64,000 nucleotides of DNA from Moritella yayanosii (GTDB lineage Bacteria; Pseudomonadota; Gammaproteobacteria; Enterobacterales; Moritellaceae): contig NZ_LS483250.1 in NCBI RefSeq assembly GCF_900465055.1, positions 4,030,001 to 4,094,000 on the forward strand. Reading direction: 5' to 3'. The notes beneath the pieces were generated by a model, which made no database searches, was not told the DNA's origin, and worked only from the letters and a program-made list of their open reading frames with translations. Below, piece by piece: positions 27,015 to 34,593 of the stretch; within the stretch, counting starts at the first letter, position 1; each line of letters starts with the position of its first letter. Made by a program: the position numbers and the translations under genes.

Positions 27015-28304
27015 ATGGAACAAGGTGCAGTTGGCGGTATTTTGATTATTGCTTTTTTTATTCTATTACCAATAATATTATTTATTACTGGGCGAATGAC
27101 AAAGAAAAAATTAAATAAAATAATTCAAGATATGGAAGTTGAGTTAGGGATGTATAAGTCTGAGCTTAATACTCTTACAGACAAATACAGCGGAATTGTT
27201 GATATTGAACTTCATATCGAGAAGGAAGAGAAAAGGTTTAAGCAAGCGGTCGAGACTCAACGAGCTGAAGTTAATGCAGAAGTGAATGCTGAAATAAACG
27301 CGGCCAAAGAGTTAACCACTAAAGCTAACTTGAAAATGACAACTGCAAACGAAAAAGCATTAACTACGGTTGAGAATGCGAGAGTTGAAGCTGAAAGAGT
27401 TATCACGTCAGCTAAGAATCAAGCTCAAGAAATTGCTGGCGATGCTTATGAAGCGAAGGAGAAAGCTGATACTTACGCTAAAGCTATTAAAGCGATGAAA
27501 AATACCATTGAAGGTTATCAAAATGATTACATTATTCCCAATCATTCAGTACTTGATGATTTGGCTGATGAGTTTAGCCATAAAGACGCTGGTGCTGAAC
27601 TTAAAAAGTCCCGGGCTTTAATTAAATCCCTTGTTAAGCAAAGCATGGCTGGTACTTGTGATTATGTTGAAAAACAAAGAAAGTTATATGCAGAGCACTT
27701 TGTTGTAGATGCTTTCAATGGAAAGGTAGATTCTGCATTAGCCAAAGTTAAAGTTGATAATTACGGTAAAATAAAACAAGAAATAATAGATGCTTTTGCA
27801 CTTGTTAATCACAACGGTAAGTCATTTAGAAATGCACGTATTAATCAAGATTTCTTAGATGCACGGCTTGATGAATTGAAATGGGCAGTAGCCACTTATG
27901 AACTTCGCCAAATCGAACTTGAAGAACAAAGAGAAATTAAGCAGCAAATTCGTGAGGAAGAAAAAGCCCAGCGAGAAATGGATAAGGCGATTAAAGCAGC
28001 TCAAAAAGAAGAAGAACTTATCCAAAAAACACTTGAAAAAGTACGTACAGAGTTAGCTGCTGCTAATGATGATCAACGCTTAGAGTTTGAGGCTAAACTA
28101 GCAGAACTAGAAGGTAAACTTGCTGACGCTAGCGAACGAGGTGTGCGTGCAATGTCTATGGCACAGCAAACGCGTCGTGGTCATGTTTATGTGATTAGTA
28201 ATATTGGTAGCTTTGGTGAGGAAGTCTTTAAAATTGGCATGACTCGCCGATTAGAGCCTATGGACCGAGTAAAAGAACTTGGAGATGCTTCAGTTGCGTA
28301 TTAA
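27015..28304 (+). pseudogene. 5' part of a DUF4041/T5orf172 gene split by an IS21-family insertion
   Basis: Begins with a membrane anchor (GGILIIAFFILLPIILFITG). A long charged coiled coil with DUF4041-like character follows (about residues 30-330; KSRALIKSLVKQSMAG, LRQIELEEQREIKQQI). Then the start of a T5orf172/Mug113 GIY-YIG-like domain appears: GHVYVISNIGSFGEEVFKIG. The reading runs into the insertion sequence at 28295 and stops at 28304. The continuation lies at 30904-31168: excising the element with one TCAGT copy restores DASVPFSFDVHA in frame. The intact protein would be about 515 residues. DUF4041 proteins are common in prophages but have no proven role. Confidence 0.8.
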
Positions 28305-28373
28305 CATGAAGGAGATCGCTCAATAACATTCATGGAGATCACTTTTTTCTCCGTCTGTAGAGCTAGGTTTAAT

Positions 28374-29126
28374 TTATACTGAGTGATCTCCATCAGTCAA
28401 GTTATTGGTCATTTTTCGCATTGATTCGCCCTCTAATTCTATCTTTATCGAGCCATGTACCAGTCGGTCCAGAATTGCATCAGCATGCGTCGATTCTCCG
28501 ATCATTTTGTACCAATGTTCTTGCGGTAATTGACTGGCAATTAAAGTCGATTTACTGTCATATCGGGCATCAATCAGTTCAAGTAAATCGCTTCGTTGCT
28601 GTGCATTTAATGGCTCCAGTCCCCAATCATCCAAGATCAGTAAATCTGCATTGGTTAACTTTCCTATCAGTTTTCGATAGGTTCCGTCAGCCTGTGCAAA
28701 AAACATTTTTTCGAGTAGTTCTTTCAGCCTAAAATAAAATACGCTTTGCCCTTGTTGGCAATGCTGATGCCCGAAGGCACAGGCAAGGTATGTTTTGCCA
28801 CACCCTGTTGCCCCGGTGATCAATATATTTTGATGTAATCGCAACCACTCGCCCTGCGCCAAGGTTCGGATCTGTGACTTATTCAGGTTGCGCTTGGCAC
28901 GATAATCTAACTGCTCTATGCCAGCATGAACTCTGAATTTAGCTTGCCGTGTTAAGCGCGCTATTTTACGTTGTGAACGTGCGTTAAGCTCATTATCAAG
29001 CAGTAAGCTTAGCCTTTCTTCGAACGCGAGTTCTCGGTAATGCGTCGGCTGTTCCGTCTGTAATGTGAGGGCGTCTTTGATGCCGGACAAACCAAGCGTA
29101 GTCAGTTGATTATAAATTGTTTTCAT
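28374..29126 (-). CDS. istB: IstB, IS21-family ATP-binding helper
   Basis: 250-residue AAA+ ATPase that assists the IstA transposase. Walker A is GATGCGKTYLACAFGHQHC, Walker B is ADLLILDDWGLEPL, and the arginine-finger region is HADAILDRLVHGSIKIELEG. Start MKTIYNQLTTLGLSGIKDAL at 29124-29126 has AAGGGA upstream; the longer in-frame start overlaps istA and lacks a good site. It lies 10 bases after istA. Also resembles DnaC/DnaI helicase loaders, as all IstB proteins do. Confidence 0.95.
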   Translation of the reverse strand: MKTIYNQLTTLGLSGIKDALTLQTEQPTHYRELAFEERLSLLLDNELNARSQRKIARLTRQAKFRVHAGIEQLDYRAKRNLNKSQIRTLAQGEWLRLHQNILITGATGCGKTYLACAFGHQHCQQGQSVFYFRLKELLEKMFFAQADGTYRKLIGKLTNADLLILDDWGLEPLNAQQRSDLLELIDARYDSKSTLIASQLPQEHWYKMIGESTHADAILDRLVHGSIKIELEGESMRKMTNNLTDGDHSV

Positions 29127-29136
29127 TCCATTTCCC

Positions 29137-30684
29137 TTAATGATAATACGTATTGCCACGCACATTGTTGTGCTCTATTTCTGCTAATAGATCTAACTGT
29201 TGTTCAGGTAGTGGTTGGTTATCTAGGCCTTTTTTAAGAATAGATTTGATACCCGCTAATCTTCTTATTCCTGTATGTAAAGCGCGTCCACATGCAGCCT
29301 CTAAGCGCGGTGTTGTGTATTGTTTACCTAGCGCAAGCAATCCTAAGCAAACGCGGTAAGCTTGCTCAGGATGTGGCCTTTCTTGCATTAACAGAGTGAC
29401 GAGCTCTTCTGTTTTTGGGCCAATATCTTGCGCCCATTTCTCAAATCGTTGCGGTGACCATTCCCCTTGTTTTCGATGTGAAACAGGCATATGAGCATCA
29501 AGCGTGCTGTGTCCACCAATCTTGTGAGAACGAGGATGCACCGCTACACACTCTCCCTGATGGTATACTGTGACGAGTTCACCGGTAATATGCGCTTCGA
29601 GTTTTTTCTTTATCAGTGAATGCGGTACAGAGTAATAATGCTTTTCTATATCAATGTGATAGTCGATATGTACAGTCACCATTTTCACTTGGGTATAGAT
29701 ATACGGTTCAAGGGGTAAGGGTTTCAATTCTGGCTTATCAATGGCAATAAATTGTGAATGACGCGTACCAGGATGCACTTTCATGGCCCGTTGATTGAGT
29801 TCAAGTAGCAATTCTTCGATCCGGATATTTAATTGTCGCAAAGAAAAAAAGTCTTCATGCCTCAATGCGGCCATGATCCAGCGCTCTACGATCTGTACAG
29901 CCACTTCAGCTTTGGCTTTATCCTTGGGTTTATAAGGGCGAGCCGGCACGATGACCGTATTATAATGCGCAGCCATCTGTGAATACGTCGGGTTAATATC
30001 GGGATCATAGCGACACGATCTGGTTGTACCGCTTTTTAAGTTGTCTGGGATCAAGAGCTCAGGAACACCGCCTAAAAAGGTGAAACAGCGAGCGTGGCTC
30101 ATCACCCAATTTTCTAGACCTTGGGTCCACGTGGCTTCTGCATAGGTGTAATTAGAGGCACCCATCACGGCAACAAAAATTTGTGCCGTTTTAATTTCAC
30201 CGGTTGTAGGATCAATAATGTTCATCGTCGGCCCACAGTAATCAATAAATAGTTTTTCACCCGCCTTATGCTGTTGTCGCATCGATGGTTTTTGACAACC
30301 AAGCCATTTCTTATATAGCCGGCAGAAGTGATTGTAACTATAGAATTTATTGTTATTTCGTTCTCTGTATTCTTCCCATAGTAATTGCAGAGTCATTGTT
30401 TTTGGCTTGAGTTCTTGATGGATCACCGACCAATCTGGGGTGGTGATTTGGGGATTGGTTTTGACGGTAGTGTGCAGAAATTTTTGATGAAGAGTCACAT
30501 CATCCCATTCCTCAGATAACGGCCATGAGGTGATCCCCATTTGGGCTGCTCGATTGGCATAACGAGATACCACTGAGGGGGAGATAGATAAACTTTTAGC
30601 GACTTGACGATGGCTCAGTGAACAACCGTATTTGAGTCTAAGGATCTCTTTTAATTTACGCATAGATATAGGTGCCGTTGGCAT
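29137..30684 (-). CDS. istA: IstA, IS21-family DDE transposase
   Basis: About 515 residues. The N-terminal HTH is GCSLSHRQVAKSLSISPSVV. The DDE core has the first Asp in LFIDYCGPTMNI, the second in LLIPDNLKSGTT and the Glu in KDKAKAEVAVQIVERWI. The C-terminal beta domain follows, with YYSVPHSLIKKKLEAHI. The ATG at 30682-30684 was chosen because AAGGGA is six bases upstream; other in-frame ATGs lie up to 45 bases earlier. It is complete, and oriented opposite to the interrupted host gene. Confidence 0.94.
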   Translation of the reverse strand: MPTAPISMRKLKEILRLKYGCSLSHRQVAKSLSISPSVVSRYANRAAQMGITSWPLSEEWDDVTLHQKFLHTTVKTNPQITTPDWSVIHQELKPKTMTLQLLWEEYRERNNNKFYSYNHFCRLYKKWLGCQKPSMRQQHKAGEKLFIDYCGPTMNIIDPTTGEIKTAQIFVAVMGASNYTYAEATWTQGLENWVMSHARCFTFLGGVPELLIPDNLKSGTTRSCRYDPDINPTYSQMAAHYNTVIVPARPYKPKDKAKAEVAVQIVERWIMAALRHEDFFSLRQLNIRIEELLLELNQRAMKVHPGTRHSQFIAIDKPELKPLPLEPYIYTQVKMVTVHIDYHIDIEKHYYSVPHSLIKKKLEAHITGELVTVYHQGECVAVHPRSHKIGGHSTLDAHMPVSHRKQGEWSPQRFEKWAQDIGPKTEELVTLLMQERPHPEQAYRVCLGLLALGKQYTTPRLEAACGRALHTGIRRLAGIKSILKKGLDNQPLPEQQLDLLAEIEHNNVRGNTYYH

Positions 30685-30901
30685 AGTCATTCCCTTCATC
30701 AAAATGAACAGAATAACGGTTAAATACACCTACAGGGCAGTGAAAAAAGCAAGTTTGTCCAATAACATTCATGGAGATCACTCAATAACATTTCAGGGTA
30801 AAAGTGATCTTCATGAATGTTATTAGCTGATCTTGATTGAGGTTATTGGGTGATCTCCATCGATGTTATTAGGTGATCTCCATGGTGGTTAATATGCATC
30901 A

Positions 30902-31168
30902 GTGCCATTCTCATTCGATGTTCACGCAATGCTTTATAGCGAAGATGCACCTAAGTTGGAAAAAGAGTTACACGAAAAATTCAAGTTAGACTCAGTGAAC
31001 AAAGTTAACTTTAGAAAAGAGTTTTTCAATGTATCACTTGCTGCAATTCGACAAGCTGTAGACCAGCAAGGTATTGAAGAAGTGCATTGGACAATGAAAG
31101 CTGAAGCCGCGGAGTACAGAGAGTCTCAGGCTATTGCAAAACAAAATGAAGTAGCGATTGCTTCTTAA
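30902..31168 (+). pseudogene. 3' part of the split DUF4041/T5orf172 gene
   Basis: Continues the T5orf172 domain from the 5' half: PFSFDVHAMLYSEDAPKLEK, ELHEKFKLDSVNKVNFRKEF and FNVSLAAIRQAVDQQGIEEV. These blocks (ALHxxF...NxxxFRKEFF) are the conserved C-terminal part of the Mug113/T5orf172 domain. A GTG at 30902 overlaps the target duplication, so an independent product is unlikely. It ends at 31168, just before a strong hairpin terminator. Confidence 0.8.
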
Positions 31169-31174
31169 ATAACT

Positions 31175-31203
31175 GAAAGCAGCTGTTAATCACAGCTGCT
31201 TTC
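31175..31203. terminator. Terminator hairpin between accessory gene and repressor remnant
   Basis: GAAAGCAGCTGT (31175-31186) and ACAGCTGCTTTC (31192-31203) form a perfect 12-base stem with a 5-base loop. It lies between converging transcripts and overlaps the stop of the repressor-tail remnant. Confidence 0.8.
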
Positions 31204-31291
31204 ATCTCTGCATCCTCTTTCCAGACCAAATAACTTCACCGATGACTTCAAAATATTCAGTGGTTAATTTTGCCCTGAACAATCCCCGCAT
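31202..31291 (-). pseudogene. Leftover C-terminal tail of another S24-type repressor
   Basis: The minus strand from 31291 reads MRGLFRAKLTTEYFEVIGEV followed by IWSGKRMQR and a stop at 31202-31204. The block FEVIGEVIWSGKRM is the usual last strand and tail of LexA/CI-type S24 peptidase repressors. The complete cI next to it ends with a different version, DVEIIGEVICTIFSKVRR. The fragment begins only 4 bases beyond the cI stop, so it looks like the end of a previous repressor gene left after replacement. Confidence 0.6.
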
Positions 31292-31294
31292 TAC

Positions 31295-32008
31295 CTAATT
31301 TATCTCTACTGATTCTTCGGTTGGTCGAGTGATTCGTCTCACTTTGCTGAAAATAGTACATATCACTTCACCGATAATTTCAACATCGTTAAGGTCATTG
31401 CCTGTAATGGTATATGAATCATAGAAGGGGTTGTCACTATCAACTTTGAGTTTTGCACTGTACTTGTTGAATTGTATACGCTTAATGAATATCTCGTTAA
31501 ACACTCGAAAGATATACACTCCCTCAAGAATGCTAAACGGAGTGATCATTTTCTTAACTAAAATCATATCGCCATCAAACAAAGACGGTTCCATCGAATC
31601 GCCTTTAACGTACATAGACAATAAGCCTTCTGGATTCAAGCCCTGGTCTAATAAGGTTTGTGGATGTATGTCCACTGTATTTTTATTTATGCCACTTTCG
31701 ACCAGTTCAGAGCCTGTGCCCGCTGAGGCTTGAACATCAAAGTGTGGGATCTTTGTGTAATCGGAATTATCCGGTGATGAGGTTTGATAATCATTACCCG
31801 TTGTTAGCCATGACACATCTACATCAGCTGTTTTAGCTATTACATCAAGGCGCTCTAGTGTCGGATATCGATTGCTATTGAGGTAGTTCTGAATCGTCGT
31901 CTTACCCAGACTGCAGCGTTTTGAGAAGTTTTCAATTGATTCATCACCGATAATTAATTTTAATCGCTGCCCGAAATTAGTGTAATTATCTTCATTAGAA
32001 TATTTCAT
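31295..32008 (-). CDS. cI: CI-type prophage repressor with S24 autoprotease domain
   Basis: 237 residues. The N-terminal HTH is ENFSKRCSLGKTTIQNYLNS. The linker has an AG-type cleavage region (DVQASAGTGSEL). The S24/LexA-like domain has nucleophile Ser in YVKGDSMEPSLFDGD and general-base Lys in the segment FNEIFIKRIQF. It keeps the lysogenic state and is probably inactivated by RecA-stimulated self-cleavage. It is transcribed away from cox/cII, sharing a 239-base divergent control region. The cII-like gene on the other side supports a P2/K139-type switch. Confidence 0.9.
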   Translation of the reverse strand: MKYSNEDNYTNFGQRLKLIIGDESIENFSKRCSLGKTTIQNYLNSNRYPTLERLDVIAKTADVDVSWLTTGNDYQTSSPDNSDYTKIPHFDVQASAGTGSELVESGINKNTVDIHPQTLLDQGLNPEGLLSMYVKGDSMEPSLFDGDMILVKKMITPFSILEGVYIFRVFNEIFIKRIQFNKYSAKLKVDSDNPFYDSYTITGNDLNDVEIIGEVICTIFSKVRRITRPTEESVEIN

Positions 32009-32133
32009 ATTTTCTCTATAAAAAACAAATGGTTATAAACTCAAGAATCAATTGAACTCGAATCGACCACAAATAAAACCCGTTGCGACCTTGTAATGGT
32101 TCGTTTCGTGTCTCATAATGTTCAATATCGGCT

Positions 32134-32166
32134 ACATGGTTACATTTAACCGCATTTAGTTAACCG
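32134..32166. promoter_or_regulatory. Candidate CI/Cox operator region
   Basis: Two TTAACCG direct repeats (32146-32152 and 32160-32166, 14-base period) lie beside an inverted GGTTA...TAACC repeat, in the divergent gap between cI and cox. This is the expected position of the immunity operators. The protein that binds is not known; the remainder of 32009-32247 shows only AT-rich promoter-like sequence. Confidence 0.45.
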
Positions 32167-32247
32167 ATAAGAGTATCAGTAATGATGAATGAAATCATCG
32201 AGGTTACTGTAATTATTTAACATTTATCTATTTATAAGAGGAATTAC

Positions 32248-32448
32248 ATGGCTAATACAGTTCTACAAATAGACTCACCGTATGTCACACGAAAAGTCTA
32301 TTCGGATATTACGGGCATGTCTGTGCGTGTGATCGATACCTTCATTGCCCGCGGCGAGATCCCAATCATGCCAAAGCGTTCTAAAAACGCGACAGTGTTA
32401 ATCAACATGGTCGCACTATTTAAACAAGCAGATGAACAGGAACATTAA
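32248..32448 (+). CDS. cox: Cox-like excisionase/regulator
   Basis: 66 residues with a small HTH: YVTRKVYSDITGMSVRVIDT followed by FIARGEIPIMPKRSKNATVL. The pattern of a winged-helix entry, RGEIP and a late N/VLxN resembles P2/K139 Cox proteins. Those repress the repressor promoter and direct excision by integrase. It is the first rightward gene after the cI/cox divergent region, with AAGAGG upstream of the ATG. Name rests on position plus motif, not on a search. Confidence 0.72.
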   Translation: MANTVLQIDSPYVTRKVYSDITGMSVRVIDTFIARGEIPIMPKRSKNATVLINMVALFKQADEQEH

Positions 32449-32450
32449 GC

Positions 32451-32564
32451 ATGCCGTTTATCAATTTCATTTCTAAGTACCGACAAGAATTATATTTGCT
32501 TGTGCCCAATGTCATTCAGCTGGTTCTTCTCGGTTATCTTTTTAACGTGGTCGCCACTGCGTAA
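32451..32564 (+). CDS. Short putative membrane peptide, 37 residues
   Basis: ATG at 32451 opens MPFINFISKYRQELYLLVPN then VIQLVLLGYLFNVVATA and a TAA. AGGA lies about 10 bases upstream, and it follows the cox stop by 2 bases. The C-terminal half is hydrophobic enough for a membrane helix. It could be a genuine early phage peptide or simply spacer sequence; the tight spacing with cox favours translation. Confidence 0.4.
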   Translation: MPFINFISKYRQELYLLVPNVIQLVLLGYLFNVVATA

Positions 32565-32595
32565 CTCCATCATCTCAAATAGGGAAATTTGTTCA

Positions 32596-33114
32596 ATGTT
32601 TGAAATTAATGATAGCAAACAAAACGTAATTGACGCTGCTTGCATCCGTTTTGCGGATATTGAAAACGTAGAGTCGATTGCAAACGACTGTGGAATGCGT
32701 GGTCAGATGCTTCGTAATAAATTGAATCCGAACCAGCCCCACCAACTAACTGTTGCAGAGTTAATAAAAATCACTAAGGCCACAGATAATCACGACATTA
32801 TCAACAGTGCGATTTTAGAAATTGGACTAGTTGCGGTTCGCTTGCCAAAGGCTGGTGACTCAAAGCCGCTAACGCTTAGTGCAATGAGCGTTGCAGCTGA
32901 TATCGGTGATATCAACCGTCACATCATAGAGGCCGAATCCGACCGTCGGCTAACGCGTCATAAGAAAGACGCAATTACTGCAAAGGCACAATCTGCTGTT
33001 CGTGAATTGGTCTTTCTTATGTCAGACGTTGAAAACCGCTGCGGTGGTGCAGGGCCGTTCGTGTCCATGTGTGTCGATGCGGTATTAAGTGGAGTGCCTA
33101 TGCCAGGCATGTAA
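32596..33114 (+). CDS. cII: Phage regulatory protein CII family
   Basis: 172 residues: MFEINDSKQNVIDAACIRFA, an HTH in VESIANDCGMRGQMLRNKLN, then PNQPHQLTVAELIKITKATD and a helical C-terminal half (RHKKDAITAKAQSAVRELVF). Matches the phage_CII_bacterial family found after cox in P2/K139-like prophages, which controls early transcription and the lysis/lysogeny choice. The ATG at 32596 was preferred over a start at 32500 because the upstream residues are unlike the family. It is followed within 9 bases by the next early gene. Confidence 0.78.
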   Translation: MFEINDSKQNVIDAACIRFADIENVESIANDCGMRGQMLRNKLNPNQPHQLTVAELIKITKATDNHDIINSAILEIGLVAVRLPKAGDSKPLTLSAMSVAADIGDINRHIIEAESDRRLTRHKKDAITAKAQSAVRELVFLMSDVENRCGGAGPFVSMCVDAVLSGVPMPGM

Positions 33115-33123
33115 GGAGATTAT

Positions 33124-33396
33124 ATGTCGTTAGCCGAACAGATATTAGGTGCAAAAGCACAACGTAGAAACATAGATGGAGCGCCGTTCGCAATTCATAA
33201 CATCGTGTTAGTTGTTGGTGTTCAAGATGATATGCCCGAAGAACACATAGGTCGTAAAGGAAAGATTTTGTATTACGAATATGACGGTGGTTGCGGTCAA
33301 TCTTATCCTAAAGAACCACTCATAGGTGTTCGTTTTTTTGATAACAATAATCTTGAAGAATTTTGGGCTGAAGAATTAAAAAAGGAGACATTGTAA
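33124..33396 (+). CDS. Small prophage protein, possible SH3-like fold
   Basis: 90 residues. MSLAEQILGAKAQRRNIDGA is helical. The remainder looks beta-rich with an SH3-like pattern (HIGRKGKILYYEYDGGCGQS; PLIGVRFFDNNNLEEFWAEE). AAGGAG precedes the ATG. The stop overlaps the next start (TAATG), so the two are cotranslated. No family recognised. Confidence 0.65.
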   Translation: MSLAEQILGAKAQRRNIDGAPFAIHNIVLVVGVQDDMPEEHIGRKGKILYYEYDGGCGQSYPKEPLIGVRFFDNNNLEEFWAEELKKETL

Positions 33397-33683
33397 TGGG
33401 ATTAGCACAAATCGCAATTGTTGATACTGCACCACCGTCGGCAGAATCAATTGCTCAAATTCATAGTTTGTTTGGTAGCAGTCGTATCGGCTGTATTTAC
33501 GACAAGTTAGATGAAGATTTAAAGAAGGGGATTTTGGTCGCTGCAGGATTAAAGATGCCTCACCTTAAGTTAAGACTGAGTGAATTCGACCAGTTAGATA
33601 AGGCGAAACTGCATAACGCAATAAACGCACTCGAGCCAGTGATTAGAAAGTTAGCTGGTCATTCAATTTCAGAATTTAAGTAA
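33396..33683 (+). CDS. Small prophage early protein, unknown
   Basis: 95 residues, soluble: MGLAQIAIVDTAPPSAESIA, a segment resembling an active-site loop only by chance (GSSRIGCIYDKLDEDLKKGI), and a helical tail ending VIRKLAGHSISEFK. The start overlaps the previous stop and AAAGGAGA lies upstream. It lies in the early operon before gpA. I cannot assign a family; similar short helical proteins are common in this position of K139-like prophages. Confidence 0.62.
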   Translation: MGLAQIAIVDTAPPSAESIAQIHSLFGSSRIGCIYDKLDEDLKKGILVAAGLKMPHLKLRLSEFDQLDKAKLHNAINALEPVIRKLAGHSISEFK

Positions 33684-33692
33684 GGAAATATC

Positions 33693-33986
33693 ATGAGACC
33701 AACAATACAAGAAGTAATTAATGAACTGATGTTTATCGCCGTTGCTAAGCCTGACTTGATTGATATTACGGTTGAATACAGCGGTGTTAGCGACTCACTA
33801 TCTGTAAAAGTTATGCCACATGGGTTTGATTACATCAACGCAACAACTGAGAGTTATAAGGCCGCAATGCTTTACAGCACTGACATTTGGTTAAGTGATT
33901 CGGGTCCAATGCAAGCTGCACTGGATGCTAAAAGCAAAATATTGGAATTAATGGCAATGCCAGAAAGTATCGAGGCAGCAGCATGA
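33693..33986 (+). CDS. Small prophage early protein, unknown
   Basis: 97 residues: MRPTIQEVINELMFIAVAKP, a beta-like centre (ITVEYSGVSDSLSVKVMPHG) and a helical C-terminus (DAKSKILELMAMPESIEAAA). TAAGGA is six bases before the ATG. The next gene overlaps its end (ATGA). No recognisable domain. Part of the tightly packed early operon. Confidence 0.62.
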   Translation: MRPTIQEVINELMFIAVAKPDLIDITVEYSGVSDSLSVKVMPHGFDYINATTESYKAAMLYSTDIWLSDSGPMQAALDAKSKILELMAMPESIEAAA

Positions 33987-34369
33987 AACGTATCTCTGTG
34001 CCTGTCGAAAGCATGATTGAATCGCTAACTAGTTTCGGATTGAGCGCTGAAAAATACAATGACATTATGGGTTTATTTGAAATCGTTGATGCCGGTGATC
34101 ATGACGCTCTGGTTATGCCTGCTTTATCGTTTAATGACAGCCATCTTTCGCGTGAAGAAGTACTCATCACGTTGTCTGCTTTTTGGGTAACCGTCATTGG
34201 TAATACTGATTCTTTTTCTGAGCAAGAGTTGCAAGGACTTGGGGCGTTGCGTTCGTTGTATTTTGTTGCTGTTAATTTCGGTTATCAAGGCCTTGCTGCC
34301 TGTATCGCAAAATATTGGGAAAGCACATCCCCTTTGCATAAAACTGAGTCAGTGGAGTTGTGGCGATGA
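33983..34369 (+). CDS. Prophage early protein, unknown
   Basis: 128 residues: MKRISVPVESMIESLTSFGL, LSREEVLITLSAFWVTVIGN, and a C-terminal helical stretch (LYFVAVNFGYQGLAACIAKY). Soluble and mildly acidic. It overlaps the preceding and following genes by 4 bases each, implying translational coupling. No domain or catalytic motif seen. Confidence 0.62.
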   Translation: MKRISVPVESMIESLTSFGLSAEKYNDIMGLFEIVDAGDHDALVMPALSFNDSHLSREEVLITLSAFWVTVIGNTDSFSEQELQGLGALRSLYFVAVNFGYQGLAACIAKYWESTSPLHKTESVELWR

Positions 34370-34593
34370 GATATTTTGCGATTGAAGTATGCCCAGATGG
34401 CGGGACGATTCGTGATGTCGATACCTGCGAACCGCGAACAGTTGAAATCGGTGATCATGATAGCAAAGATGATGCTGTTGAAAATGCGTGTCAAATGCTG
34501 GATTGCCGTCAGCTTTTTCGTGGCGTGATTCGTCGGTTAAAAGGTAATGGTGGTTATATCGTGGTGAATGCACAGGATTTTGCAGAGATATGA
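34366..34593 (+). CDS. Small prophage early protein, unknown
   Basis: 75 residues: MRYFAIEVCPDGGTIRDVDT, then VEIGDHDSKDDAVENACQML and FRGVIRRLKGNGGYIVVNAQ. The ATG at 34366 overlaps the preceding stop (ATGA) and was chosen over a GTG two codons upstream. The product is small, acidic in the middle and basic later. No family known to me. Confidence 0.6.
   Translation: MRYFAIEVCPDGGTIRDVDTCEPRTVEIGDHDSKDDAVENACQMLDCRQLFRGVIRRLKGNGGYIVVNAQDFAEI

Larger units (their letters stand above)
28295..30898 (-). mobile_element. IS21-family insertion sequence, 2604 bp
   Basis: Flanked by the 5-base target duplication TCAGT (28290-28294 and 30899-30903). The ends are TGCGTATTAAC and, inverted, TGCATATTAAC, giving the TG...CA termini typical of IS21. 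Multiple inner copies of GGAGATCAC in both orientations near each end (28311-28390 and 30770-30890) are the expected transposase-binding repeats. It carries istA and istB on the minus strand. All parts look intact, so it may still transpose. Confidence 0.93.

Noticed and set aside
30902-31168. Independent gene after the insertion sequence
   Set aside because: Its GTG lies in the target duplication, and its text completes the T5orf172 domain interrupted at 28294.
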